Source: Asticcacaulis machinosus | Lineage (GTDB): Bacteria > Pseudomonadota > Alphaproteobacteria > Caulobacterales > Caulobacteraceae | DNA length: 64,000 bases | Assembly (NCBI RefSeq): GCF_028550435.1 | Contig: NZ_JAQQKV010000002.1 | Coordinates: forward strand, 310,001-374,000 | Reading direction: 5' to 3' | Part shown: positions 33,891-42,180 of the stretch, piece by piece | Layout: each line of letters opens with the position of its first letter | Position numbering within the stretch: position 1 is the stretch's first letter | Notes under the pieces: generated by a model | Databases searched by the model: none | What the model was told of the DNA's origin: nothing | What the model saw: the letters and a program-made list of their open reading frames with translations, nothing else | Program-made: the position numbers and the translations under genes

Positions 33891-34346
33891 CTACCCCGCC
33901 CGGCGACGCAGACGCACACCCGCCAGTGTCGGCGGTGTCGGCCGGTTAAGCACCGCATCCGTGGCGCGGCGGCGCAGGCGTTTCTCGCCCCGCATCTGAC
34001 TGCGCAGAGACGCAAAGGTCATCGGCGCAATCGCCATGACCACACCCGCCGCATCGGCAATCCAGTCATAAAGGCTGGCGCTGCGGCCGGTAAACATCTG
34101 AATGATTTCACTTAAGCCCGCAACGATCAGGCAGGCCAGCCCCACATCCCATTTGCGGACACGCGGAAAGGCCGTAACGGCCAGAAGCGTGAACACAAAG
34201 AAGGCCAGGACATGCGCTTCTTTGTCGCTCAATCCCAGTTCCTGCTCACGCCCCTGAAACGGGCCAAACATCAGGACGGACAAGACGACCGCCAACAGGA
34301 TGACGGCCATGCGAACCAGAATAACGGCTTGGGATTGCCTGCTCAT
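33891..34346 (-). CDS. VanZ-like membrane protein (copy 1)
   Basis: This 151-residue protein has about four hydrophobic segments and the motif LGLSDKEAHVLAFFVFT followed by GLSEIIQMFTGRSASLYDWIADAAG, the layout of VanZ-like proteins. A close relative in the same window (34978-35373) has LGMSDKEAHVLTFYCFA at the same place. VanZ-like proteins are common beside polysaccharide genes but their function is not established. The C-terminal 35 residues are basic and rich in Arg. It ends ten bases after the convergent Wzy-like gene. Confidence 0.7.
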   Translation of the reverse strand: MSRQSQAVILVRMAVILLAVVLSVLMFGPFQGREQELGLSDKEAHVLAFFVFTLLAVTAFPRVRKWDVGLACLIVAGLSEIIQMFTGRSASLYDWIADAAGVVMAIAPMTFASLRSQMRGEKRLRRRATDAVLNRPTPPTLAGVRLRRRAG

Positions 34347-34528
34347 ATTACCACCTCTTCTTAGCTCACCCTAAACAGAGCACGCATAAGGCGGCGTTAA
34401 ATATCATGGTTAATGTATTCATAATTTTATGGCAGCTTTATATTTACCTTCTGTTTATTAATCATTGAAACGATTACTTAAGGCCGATGGGTTACTTTGG
34501 GATCATAGATTTTTTGCAGGGATAGAAT

Positions 34529-34858
34529 ATGCCTGAACCCAGATTAGCCCCGACGTTTGAAGAGACAGCCGATATACTGACGCTGGATTTCACCAAGCCG
34601 TCGCCGTCACGTCCTGCCCACCCGCAAAAGCGCGACCGCAGCCACCTGACGCGCGTTGATGCCGACACGCATCACGCCCATGTCCCGTCACCAGCGAATA
34701 AGCTTCAGGCGGATCTGCATGCGCAACTCTCCATGCCGTTTCCTGATCCGTCGCCTGAGACCAAGAAGATCCCGACGGTCTACACGGTCACGGGACTTGT
34801 GCTGTTTTGCGGCTCGGCGTGGACGGCTATCATCATGGGATTGGCCAATCTGTTGTAA
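34529..34858 (+). CDS. Small proline-rich protein with C-terminal membrane anchor
   Basis: This 109-residue protein was not recognised. The first 80 residues are polar and rich in Pro, His and Asp, and the last 25 form one hydrophobic segment (VTGLVLFCGSAWTAIIMGLANLL), giving a tail-anchored form. A good AGGGA lies eight bases before the ATG, which supports a real gene. It sits alone between the two VanZ-like genes in the EPS locus, and its codon use matches its neighbours. A regulatory or scaffold role at the inner membrane is only a guess. Confidence 0.6.
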   Translation: MPEPRLAPTFEETADILTLDFTKPSPSRPAHPQKRDRSHLTRVDADTHHAHVPSPANKLQADLHAQLSMPFPDPSPETKKIPTVYTVTGLVLFCGSAWTAIIMGLANLL

Positions 34859-34977
34859 GCTTACACAGATAGAAAACAACGTTACGCAGTCGCAACATTT
34901 TTTCTTGTCTTGCCGCACGCTTTGGCTTTAATGGGGTTAATCAAATCCTAATAAGCCTTATCGTGAGGATCGCGAAC

Positions 34978-35373
34978 ATGTCCCTGTCTATGCCCGTTCT
35001 GGCGTTGCGTGGTCTTGTGCTCGCGGTATCTATCTGGCTGTTCGTTTTCCTGCTTGGCCCTTATCAAACCTTGCCATTTCAGCTTGGCATGAGTGACAAA
35101 GAGGCCCATGTCCTGACATTTTACTGCTTTGCCTCGCTGCTGATGCTGGCGACCAATACATCACGTCGGGGCAGTGTACTGCTGTTTTGCATCACCATCA
35201 GCGCCGTGGCCGAAGTGCTTCAGACCAGCACCGGACGCGATGGCAATGTGGCTGACTTTCTGGCCAGCAGTCTGGGGTCGAGCATGGCGGTTCTACCCAC
35301 CTTGATTGGCGTTATCCGTCAGAAATTCAAGCGCAACATCGCCGACAATAAACATCTGCAGATCCGGCTATAA
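34978..35373 (+). CDS. VanZ-like membrane protein (copy 2)
   Basis: This protein of about 131 residues has four hydrophobic segments, LGPYQTLPFQLGMSDKEAHVLTFYCFA near the N-terminus and AEVLQTSTGRDGNVADFLASSLG later. It is a clear paralogue of copy 1, in the opposite orientation. The ATG at 34978 was chosen because GAGGAT lies seven bases upstream; a GTG five codons earlier overlaps that site. The two copies flank a small anchored protein. No function is assigned. Confidence 0.68.
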   Translation: MSLSMPVLALRGLVLAVSIWLFVFLLGPYQTLPFQLGMSDKEAHVLTFYCFASLLMLATNTSRRGSVLLFCITISAVAEVLQTSTGRDGNVADFLASSLGSSMAVLPTLIGVIRQKFKRNIADNKHLQIRL

Positions 35374-35401
35374 AGTTTATTAAAACAACTGATGCCGTCG
35401 T

Positions 35402-36439
35402 TTAGGACAGGCTTTCTGTAATCACAGGGGCTACTGCCTCTTCCGGCGTCCAGCGCCGCTCACGGATCGCCACAAGACCATAGAAGAACCCTAAGGCCCA
35501 GCCGGTGTGCATCATGAAGGCTGCGGGCCCCGCCAGAAGCCCGCACGCCGATTTACGCTTGGCCATGATCATCAGCGAATAGATCGTCAGCACGAACAGA
35601 TAGGTCAGAGGCCACAACCCGAACACGCCCGATACCGGCAGCAGGGCCAGCGATGTCAGCAGCAAGATAAGATGCAGCGGCACCGCCATCTGACGCAGGC
35701 GAATGGAGCCCGGATGACGGCGCACCGTGCGCGAACGCCCGCAGCCATAGTTAAAATATTGCCGGAACAGCTTGAGCAGGGTGTCGCGCGGGAAATAGTT
35801 CAGGCGAATGTCGCTATCCATATAGATGCGGCCGCCACGGGCCCGCAGGCGGTTATCAAATTCACCGTCTTCATTGTGCGAATAGGTCGGATCATAGCCA
35901 CCGGCGTGCATGAAGCTGGCGACCTTAAAGGCCGCATGATGGCCGTGATCGACAAAGCCTTTGACATGGCCGCCGCGGTGGGCAGCCCCACCGGAACCGA
36001 GCGGCGTATCAGAAACCCAGGCCACCGCCTTTTGCAGGCAGCTAAAACCCACCGAATCCATCGGCACGACCACAGAGTCCGCGCCGGTATCATTGAGCGT
36101 CGCTAAAAGCCGGGTGATAAAATCGGGCTGATAATCCGAATGGGCATCACAGCGGATCAGCACCCCCTGCGGGTGAGCAAATTCCTGCACACACAGATTG
36201 ACCCCGGCGCTTTGCAGCTTTGCGGGATTATGGATCAGTTTGACACGGCCATTATCGCCAAACCGCTTACGCACAATGTCAGGTGTGCCGTCGCGTGAGC
36301 CGCCATCAGCGACCACCACGACACAGGATTGAAGATCTGCGGAACTATCGAGCAGGTTTTGCACCACCCCTTCGATAACCCCGGCCTCATTGAGAACCGG
36401 CACCGCGATAACCACATCATATTTAAGCTTTACCGACAT
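35402..36439 (-). CDS. Family 2 glycosyltransferase, ExoA-like (copy 2)
   Basis: This 345-residue GT2 enzyme has VVIAVPVLNEAGVIEGVV, VADGGSRDGTPDIV, IRCDAHSDYQPDF and HNEDGEFDNRLRARG, then C-terminal hydrophobic segments. It parallels the ExoA-like protein at 12689 through its whole length, including GHHAAFKVASF. Two ExoA-type enzymes suggest two similar linkages in the repeat, or two different polymers. It follows the third co-polymerase gene by 66 bases on the same strand, so it belongs to the second export operon. Confidence 0.83.
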   Translation of the reverse strand: MSVKLKYDVVIAVPVLNEAGVIEGVVQNLLDSSADLQSCVVVVADGGSRDGTPDIVRKRFGDNGRVKLIHNPAKLQSAGVNLCVQEFAHPQGVLIRCDAHSDYQPDFITRLLATLNDTGADSVVVPMDSVGFSCLQKAVAWVSDTPLGSGGAAHRGGHVKGFVDHGHHAAFKVASFMHAGGYDPTYSHNEDGEFDNRLRARGGRIYMDSDIRLNYFPRDTLLKLFRQYFNYGCGRSRTVRRHPGSIRLRQMAVPLHLILLLTSLALLPVSGVFGLWPLTYLFVLTIYSLMIMAKRKSACGLLAGPAAFMMHTGWALGFFYGLVAIRERRWTPEEAVAPVITESLS

Positions 36440-36505
36440 AGGCTTTGATACCCATAAAAAGGCTGCCCCGGAGGATTGCCTGACGCAGGTTATGCGTCAG
36501 CGGGG

Positions 36506-38704
36506 TTACTGCATGTAATAGTCTTTATATTCCTCGTAGTAGAACGCACCTTCGCCGTAAGCATACTTGGCCTGCTTATGGACATCGATCTGGCTCAGGG
36601 CCACGCCGCTAAGCGGGGCCTGAGAATCGATCAGAATCTGCAACGCGCTGCGGGCCGCTTCGCGCGGGGTCTTGCGCCAGCGCACCAGCATGGCCACCAC
36701 ATCGGCCTTGCGCGCCAGAACCCGCGTATCCACCACCGGCAGAACCGGTGCCGTATCCAGAATAACAATATCGTACCGGCGGCGCAGACGGTGGATAAGA
36801 TAGTCCATAACCAGCGAGCCGAAGACGTCCTTGGTCGTGTCCGTATCCTGCGCCAAAGGCAGGAGTTTTACCTTGCCGCCGGGGCCATCGACCACCACGT
36901 CATCAATGGTCGCCATACCCGCCAGAACCTCCAGCAGGCCTTGTTCAACCTTATGGCCAATGAATTTATTCAATGACTTACGGCGCAGATCGCAATCGAC
37001 GACCACCACCGACTGACCGGCCATAGCAATGACCTGCGCCAGGCAGATAGAGGCCGTGGTCTTACCCTCACCCGGCAGGGCCGAGGTGACGGCGATAACC
37101 TGTGCGCGCTCACCGCTGCGCCCATAGATCAGGGACGTTTTCAGGCTGCGGAATCCTTCGGCAAACACCGACAATGGCTTTTCAATCAGGTACTGCGACG
37201 GATCCATGCGGGCCGCCGCCTTATCAAGCGACGTATTCAGCAGAGGCAAACCCGCCAGATAGGGCTGGGCCAGATGCAGTTCAACCTCACCCGACGTGGT
37301 GATGGTGCGATCCAGCGCCCGCCTACTCATCACCACCGTGGTCGCCGCCCCCAGCGCGCCGCAAAAGGCCAGAGCGATGGCCAGCGGAATGCGTGGCTCG
37401 CTGGGGGTGGTTGGACGCTTGGCGGTGGCGACAATGCGGGCATCGGCGCGGTTGTTGCCTTCCTGAGACGAGGTTTCCTTGAAGCGTTCCAGATAGGAAT
37501 TATAAATGGTGCGCGCCGCCATAGCATCGCGCTCCAGCTCATCCAGACGTACCTGCGCGCGGTTGTTACCGGCCAGAGTACCACGGGTTTCATTCACGCT
37601 CTGATCCAGTGCCGACCGGCGCTGGCGCTGAACCTGAACCTGCGCCTCAAGGTTTGAGATAATGCGCGAAATTTCATCGCGGATCTGCTTGTCGATATCT
37701 TCTTTTTCGCGCTTGGCCTTAAGGATTTCCGGGTGACGTGGCCCATAACGGGACTCTAATTCCGCCACCTTGCGGCTCACTTCGGCACTTTGGGTACGCA
37801 GCGAGTGCACCACGCCGGAATTCAGCGCCTCACCGACATCATCACCGGAAGAGCCCGTAGCCAACTGACGGCGGGCGGTCGCCAGACGGGCGGCGGCGGC
37901 GGCTTCGTCCAGACGCACGGAGGCCATTTGCGTGTTGAGGTTGGAGATTTCCTGCTCGGTCAGGGTCGCCCCTTGCGAACTCATCAGATTGTTGGCGATT
38001 TTATATTGCTGCACGGCGCGTTCGGCCGTTTCGACCTGACTACGCAGTTCGGTCAGGCGCGAATCGAGCCAGTTCGACGCATCGCGGGTGGTGCTCATGC
38101 GCGCTTCGCGCTGCTGCACCAGATAAAGCCGCGCCCAGGCGTCGGCAATATTGGTCGCCTTTGCCGGTGACAGGCTGGTAAAGCGGATATTGATGACGCG
38201 GGTAGCGCCCTGACGCTTGATGGCGACCTGCTTTAAGATCTTGTTGATGATCACCTGACGACGGGCATCGGTTTCGTCGGCGGTCGCGGCCGTCTTGGCG
38301 GGCCCGTCAGAGCCGATAAAGCCGAGAAACTTCTTACGCTCACCGATATAGGGGTTAAACTCAGGGTCCTGCTCAAGCTTAAGATCGGTCATGACCCGTT
38401 CAGCCAGCGCGCTGGATTTCAGGATTTCCACTTCGGTATCGATGGTTGCCGTATCGGCCGGCAGGTCGGATACCACCGCTTCGCCCGGCGTCGCATTCAC
38501 TGAACGCGGATCGATCATAACACTGGCAGAGGCCGTATATTTCGGCGGCTGCGTGACCAATGGCACAAGTATCAGAGCAAAGACCGCAATAAAGATGATG
38601 CCAAACAGCAGGATGTACCGGCGAAAATCAGCGATGAAACTTAAGACATCGAACCCCGCATCGTCTACATCACGCGATTCGGTTTGGTTCATCACTTCCG
38701 GCAT
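36506..38704 (-). CDS. Wzc-type co-polymerase with BY-kinase domain (copy 3)
   Basis: This 732-residue protein matches copy 2 segment by segment: FIADFRRYILLFGIIFIAVFALIL as the first membrane segment, RVINIRFTSLSPAKA, VQVQRQRRSALDQSV in the coiled coil, Walker A SALPGEGKTT, Walker A' VVVVDCDLRRKS and Walker B IVILDTAPVL. The tail AKYAYGEGAFYYEEYKDYY has seven tyrosines. It stands between the second wza-like gene and the second ExoA-like gene, so the wza and kinase pair has been duplicated as a unit. Both kinases may act on one polymer or serve two different ones. Confidence 0.9.
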   Translation of the reverse strand: MPEVMNQTESRDVDDAGFDVLSFIADFRRYILLFGIIFIAVFALILVPLVTQPPKYTASASVMIDPRSVNATPGEAVVSDLPADTATIDTEVEILKSSALAERVMTDLKLEQDPEFNPYIGERKKFLGFIGSDGPAKTAATADETDARRQVIINKILKQVAIKRQGATRVINIRFTSLSPAKATNIADAWARLYLVQQREARMSTTRDASNWLDSRLTELRSQVETAERAVQQYKIANNLMSSQGATLTEQEISNLNTQMASVRLDEAAAAARLATARRQLATGSSGDDVGEALNSGVVHSLRTQSAEVSRKVAELESRYGPRHPEILKAKREKEDIDKQIRDEISRIISNLEAQVQVQRQRRSALDQSVNETRGTLAGNNRAQVRLDELERDAMAARTIYNSYLERFKETSSQEGNNRADARIVATAKRPTTPSEPRIPLAIALAFCGALGAATTVVMSRRALDRTITTSGEVELHLAQPYLAGLPLLNTSLDKAAARMDPSQYLIEKPLSVFAEGFRSLKTSLIYGRSGERAQVIAVTSALPGEGKTTASICLAQVIAMAGQSVVVVDCDLRRKSLNKFIGHKVEQGLLEVLAGMATIDDVVVDGPGGKVKLLPLAQDTDTTKDVFGSLVMDYLIHRLRRRYDIVILDTAPVLPVVDTRVLARKADVVAMLVRWRKTPREAARSALQILIDSQAPLSGVALSQIDVHKQAKYAYGEGAFYYEEYKDYYMQ

Positions 38705-38796
38705 GGGCTAATGCTCTTCTTTAAAAATCTATGTCGTACGCCACATGAGCTGTGCCGATAATATGGCATCGCCATCAGCCCCATGTTCTTTTATTT

Positions 38797-38828
38797 GGCA
38801 TCCTTCGGAAACAATACCAAAGGATGCC
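38797..38828. other. Stem-loop between wza-like copy 2 and kinase copy 3
   Basis: The arms ggcatcctt (38797-38805) and aaggatgcc (38820-38828) pair over nine bases in the 180-base gap between two minus-strand genes of one operon. On the minus strand no T run follows, so it is more likely an mRNA processing or stability element than a terminator. Confidence 0.45.
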
Positions 38829-38884
38829 TTTATTATACATCGACGCCCGACATTACACTCAGGAAATTACGCCCGCGTGTTATA

Positions 38885-39505
38885 TCAGAAATATCGTTCC
38901 GCAACCCGGATTGTATCACCCGGCTGAACCGTCAGCGTCGAGGTCAGTTCCACGGCGCGTTCCTGCTCAGTAGTGGCACTTTTGATGAACACTTTCTTCT
39001 TGTTCGCGCGGTAGGTAAAGCCCTGCGCCCGCGCCACCGCGTTCATGACGGTCATGCCATTGACGTAAGGATATTCACCCGGCAGGCTGACTTCGCCCAA
39101 CACATAAAACGGACGGAAAGTCAGTACCTCAATGCTGACGCGCGGGTCTTTAAGATAGCCTTCGCGCAACACAGACGCATATTGTTCCTGAAGCTGCGTT
39201 ACCGTGAGCCCTGCGGCCTTGACTTCACCAATCAGGGGCAGGGCGACGGTGCCCTGACCATTGACAACAAATTCACCGCTGAGATCAGGCTCGCCAAATA
39301 CGATAACGCGAATTTTGTCGTCAGCCCCCATGATGTAGCGGTAGGCATCTGCGCTCGCAAGTGCAGCAGACGCGGGCGGCGCACCTTGCGCCTCAGGGGC
39401 TGTTTGAGCGCCAGCCACCTGAGCCTGAGCATGGCTGGCCATCCCCAGTGTAATCATGAGTATCGTTACGAATACAGAGAAAATCTTTTGTACGTATGCC
39501 TGCAC
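38885..39505 (-). CDS. Polysaccharide export protein, Wza/GumB-like (copy 2)
   Basis: This 206-residue protein has a signal peptide (IFSVFVTILMITLGMASHAQAQ), a Poly_export domain (YRYIMGADDKIRVIVFGEPDLSG) and one SLBB domain (FYVLGEVSLPGEYPYVNGMTV). The mature part is nearly identical to copy 1, and both end RVAERYF. The start is a GTG with an excellent AGGAGG seven bases upstream. It leads the second export operon, followed by kinase copy 3 and ExoA-like copy 2. Unlike copy 1, no beta-barrel gene follows it, so both exporters may share the one at 26540. Confidence 0.87.
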   Translation of the reverse strand: MQAYVQKIFSVFVTILMITLGMASHAQAQVAGAQTAPEAQGAPPASAALASADAYRYIMGADDKIRVIVFGEPDLSGEFVVNGQGTVALPLIGEVKAAGLTVTQLQEQYASVLREGYLKDPRVSIEVLTFRPFYVLGEVSLPGEYPYVNGMTVMNAVARAQGFTYRANKKKVFIKSATTEQERAVELTSTLTVQPGDTIRVAERYF

Positions 39506-39670
39506 GCTAAGCCTCCTGCCTCAACTCGAAAATCATCCCATTTTCTATTGCGGCGCAAATTTAGATAACGGATACGGATATAAAGTTCCAATAATGATAT
39601 GTGATTTTCCATCCCTAATAATAAGTAAACGGTAATCACATTCACGGAGCTTTTCCGGTAAGCACACTGT

Positions 39671-39685
39671 GCAATTAATATGCCA
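39671..39685 (-). promoter_or_regulatory. Candidate sigma-54 promoter upstream of wza-like copy 2
   Basis: Read on the minus strand the sequence is TGGCATATTAATTGC, which matches TGGCAC-N5-TTGC at all positions except one. It begins four bases after the phosphatase stop and lies about 165 bases upstream of the GTG at 39505, giving a leader of about 150 bases. The wza-like copy 1 gene has no such element in the 230 bases upstream. Confidence 0.55.
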
Positions 39686-39688
39686 TTT

Positions 39689-40450
39689 TTATGTTATGTG
39701 AATAAAATGACGGGTATCGGCGTGCAACCTTACGCAGGTCAGCACACCGGTCGCATAGGCGCCGGTATCTACACCAATCCGCCAGGTCGACAAAAAGGGC
39801 TCCGGCGTCGGCGTATGGCCGTGGACGACCGCATAATCACACGCCTTGGGCGACGACAGAAACTCCGCCCGTATCCACAAAAGCGTCATGGCGTCCTGCT
39901 CGTCCAGGGCGACGCCCGGCTTGACCCCGGCATGGACAAACACATAGTCGCCGCCGTAAACAATCAGCTTCATCCCGCAAATCGCCTCAAGATGCGCCCG
40001 CGGCAGATTGTTACCAAACTGATCACGGGCTTCGATCCAGGCTTCGGCATCACTGCGCAGAGGTGGCGCCTGAACACCATAGTTCATCAGGGTTGTCCCC
40101 CCGCCGTGCTGCACCCAGGTCGCCCCGCTTTCGGGATCTTCGAGGAAATTGACTAGAGACATCTCGTGATTACCCATCAGGACTTCGAGATCGCACCAGA
40201 TTTCGTCCTGAAGCTTGAGGATCATCTCCAGCACCTTATCAGACGCCGGCCCCCGGTCGATGTAATCCCCCAGCAGAACCACCCGCGGTTTTTCCTGATA
40301 GGTGAACGAATCCTCACGGATCGTGTCGATCATTTTGGCAAACAGGTCGGCACGGCCATGAATATCGCCAATGGCGTAGGTCAGGCGGTCAACGACCGGC
40401 ACAGTCTCGTTTTTGCGCGGTGAAAACAGATTTTTTAAAAAAGCTATCAT
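39689..40450 (-). CDS. PPP-family metallophosphatase (Ser/Thr phosphatase or diadenosine tetraphosphatase-like)
   Basis: This 253-residue protein has the full PPP signature: GDIHG at residues 28-32, GDYIDRG at 61-67, GNHE at 93-96 and HGHT near residue 215. These residues bind two metals and the phosphate. Bacterial members dephosphorylate Ser/Thr or Tyr residues on proteins, or cleave Ap4A. It stands immediately upstream of wza-like copy 2 on the same strand. No Wzb- or CpsB-type Tyr phosphatase is present in the window, so it could counter the BY-kinases, but this is only suggested by position. The N-terminal 20 residues are not part of the domain. Confidence 0.82.
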   Translation of the reverse strand: MIAFLKNLFSPRKNETVPVVDRLTYAIGDIHGRADLFAKMIDTIREDSFTYQEKPRVVLLGDYIDRGPASDKVLEMILKLQDEIWCDLEVLMGNHEMSLVNFLEDPESGATWVQHGGGTTLMNYGVQAPPLRSDAEAWIEARDQFGNNLPRAHLEAICGMKLIVYGGDYVFVHAGVKPGVALDEQDAMTLLWIRAEFLSSPKACDYAVVHGHTPTPEPFLSTWRIGVDTGAYATGVLTCVRLHADTRHFIHIT

Positions 40451-40818
40451 GGATAAACGAAATCAATCCGCCGCACAGGCCAACAGGTCAAATCAAACTG
40501 CATCTTAGAGTGCAAACGGAAAAGTGCCAAGACGCCTTTCCCGCCGTTTTGATTTCAATATACAGATCGAGCCTTAACATCCCTGCCCCCTCATGCAACA
40601 CACGGCGGTTCAGGACAGAAATTGCATCCGAAACAAACCTTATCATGCTCAACTCTATTGACAATCCGGCAGGAAGACGCCAACAGGTCTAAGGATTAAA
40701 TGCAGGGGTGCGCGGCCCGCCGCGCCTTTGCTGACAACACATTTTTTACTCCGCCGGAGGAAACGCCCTCCTTTTTCCGGGTTTATTCGTTCGGTATTTT
40801 TGACATTAGGATTTAGTC
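40451..40818. promoter_or_regulatory. Divergent intergenic region upstream of ugd
   Basis: This gap of 368 bases lies between the minus-strand phosphatase and the plus-strand UDP-glucose dehydrogenase. It must hold the promoter for the latter. I see a TTGACA near 40658 that could be a -35 element, but no clear -10 at the right distance. A GC-rich inverted repeat occurs around 40711-40728. An AGGA nine bases before the ATG at 40819 is the ribosome-binding site. No gene was recognised. Confidence 0.4.
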
Positions 40819-42123
40819 ATGCGCGTAACCATGATCGGTACAGGATATGTGGGCCTCGTCAGCGGCGCCTGCTTTGCAGATTTCGGCCATATCGTGACCT
40901 GCGTCGATAAGGACGCCTCCAAGATTGAACGGCTTCAGGCCGGGGAAATCCCGATCTTTGAGCCGGGCCTCGATAAACTGGTCGAAACCAATGTCCGCGA
41001 AGGCCGCCTGTTCTTTGCCGTCGACCCGAAAGAAGCCATCGCCTCGGCCGATGCCGTTTTTATTGCGGTTGGCACCCCGTCACGCCGCGGTGACGGTCAT
41101 GCTGACCTGTCTTATGTCTACGCCGCCGCCGAAGAAATCGCCGACCTGATGGACGGCTTTACCGTTATCGTCAACAAATCAACGGTTCCGGTCGGCACGG
41201 GTGATGAGGTCGAGGCCATTATCAAAAAACGCCGCCCCGACGCCGAATTTGCGGTGGTATCGAACCCGGAATTCCTGCGTGAAGGCGCGGCCATCAGCGA
41301 CTTCAAGCGCCCCGACCGCGTCGTGGTCGGCACAGAAGATGAGCGTGCCCGCAACGTGATGCGTGAGCTTTACCGCCCGCTGAACCTGAATGAGAGCCCG
41401 CTTTTGTTTGTCGGCCGCCGCACCTCGGAACTGATCAAATATGCCGCCAATGCGTTTTTGGCGATGAAGATCACCTTCATCAACGAAATGGCCGATTTGT
41501 CCGAGGCGGTCGGTGCTGACGTTCAGGCTGTGGCCCGCGGCATCGGGCTTGATAACCGGATTGGCACCAAGTTCCTGCATGCCGGTCCCGGTTATGGCGG
41601 CTCGTGCTTCCCCAAGGATACGCTGGCGCTGGTGAAAACTGCCGCTGATTACGGCACGCCAACCAGACTGATCGAGGCCACAGTGGCGGTCAACGCTTCG
41701 CGCAAAAAAGCTATGGCCGAAAAGATCAAAAAAGCTCTGGACGGTGATGTCTCCGGCAAAACCATCGGTATTCTGGGCCTGACCTTTAAGCCTAATACCG
41801 ATGACATGCGCGATGCGCCGTCTCTGGATATCATACCGGCGCTTCAGGCGGCCGGTGCTAAAATTCAGGCCTATGACCCCGAAGGCCGCCACGAAGCTGA
41901 AAAGATGCTTAAGAATGTCGACTACAAGGCCAACCCCTATGAGGCGGTCAGTGGTGCCGATGTCATGGTCATCCTGACCGAGTGGGATCAGTTCCGCGCC
42001 CTTGATCTCGACCGCGTCAAATCAGTCATGAAGGCGCCGGTGATTGTCGATCTGCGCAATGTCTATAAAGCCTCTGAGGTTCGCACCAAGGGCTTCGAGT
42101 ACAGCAGCATCGGTCGCCCGTAA
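40819..42123 (+). CDS. ugd: UDP-glucose 6-dehydrogenase
   Basis: This 434-residue enzyme oxidises UDP-glucose to UDP-glucuronate in two NAD-dependent steps. The Rossmann motif GTGYVG is at residues 7-12 and the catalytic Cys lies in GPGYGGSCFPKD (Cys263). The NEMADLSEAVGADV and LGLTFKPNTDDMRDAPS segments are typical of the family. Length and motifs match the standard enzyme. The product feeds glucuronate transfer and the UDP-xylose synthase encoded next, on the opposite strand. A bidirectional terminator follows the stop. Confidence 0.95.
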   Translation: MRVTMIGTGYVGLVSGACFADFGHIVTCVDKDASKIERLQAGEIPIFEPGLDKLVETNVREGRLFFAVDPKEAIASADAVFIAVGTPSRRGDGHADLSYVYAAAEEIADLMDGFTVIVNKSTVPVGTGDEVEAIIKKRRPDAEFAVVSNPEFLREGAAISDFKRPDRVVVGTEDERARNVMRELYRPLNLNESPLLFVGRRTSELIKYAANAFLAMKITFINEMADLSEAVGADVQAVARGIGLDNRIGTKFLHAGPGYGGSCFPKDTLALVKTAADYGTPTRLIEATVAVNASRKKAMAEKIKKALDGDVSGKTIGILGLTFKPNTDDMRDAPSLDIIPALQAAGAKIQAYDPEGRHEAEKMLKNVDYKANPYEAVSGADVMVILTEWDQFRALDLDRVKSVMKAPVIVDLRNVYKASEVRTKGFEYSSIGRP

Positions 42124-42130
42124 GATCATG

Positions 42131-42160
42131 AAAAAGCCCGCCTCACCGGCGGGCTTTTTT
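42131..42160. terminator. Bidirectional intrinsic terminator
   Basis: The arms aaaaagcccgcc and ggcgggcttttt pair over 12 bases around a five-base loop, between the plus-strand ugd stop at 42123 and the minus-strand stop at 42181. A and T runs on the two sides let it serve both strands. Confidence 0.9.
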
Positions 42161-42180
42161 GTTTCGGGATTCAGCGCTTT

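Noticed and set aside
35402-36439. Assembly duplication of the ExoA-like gene at 12689
   Set aside because: The two genes are clearly diverged in sequence and have different neighbours, so they are genuine paralogues.
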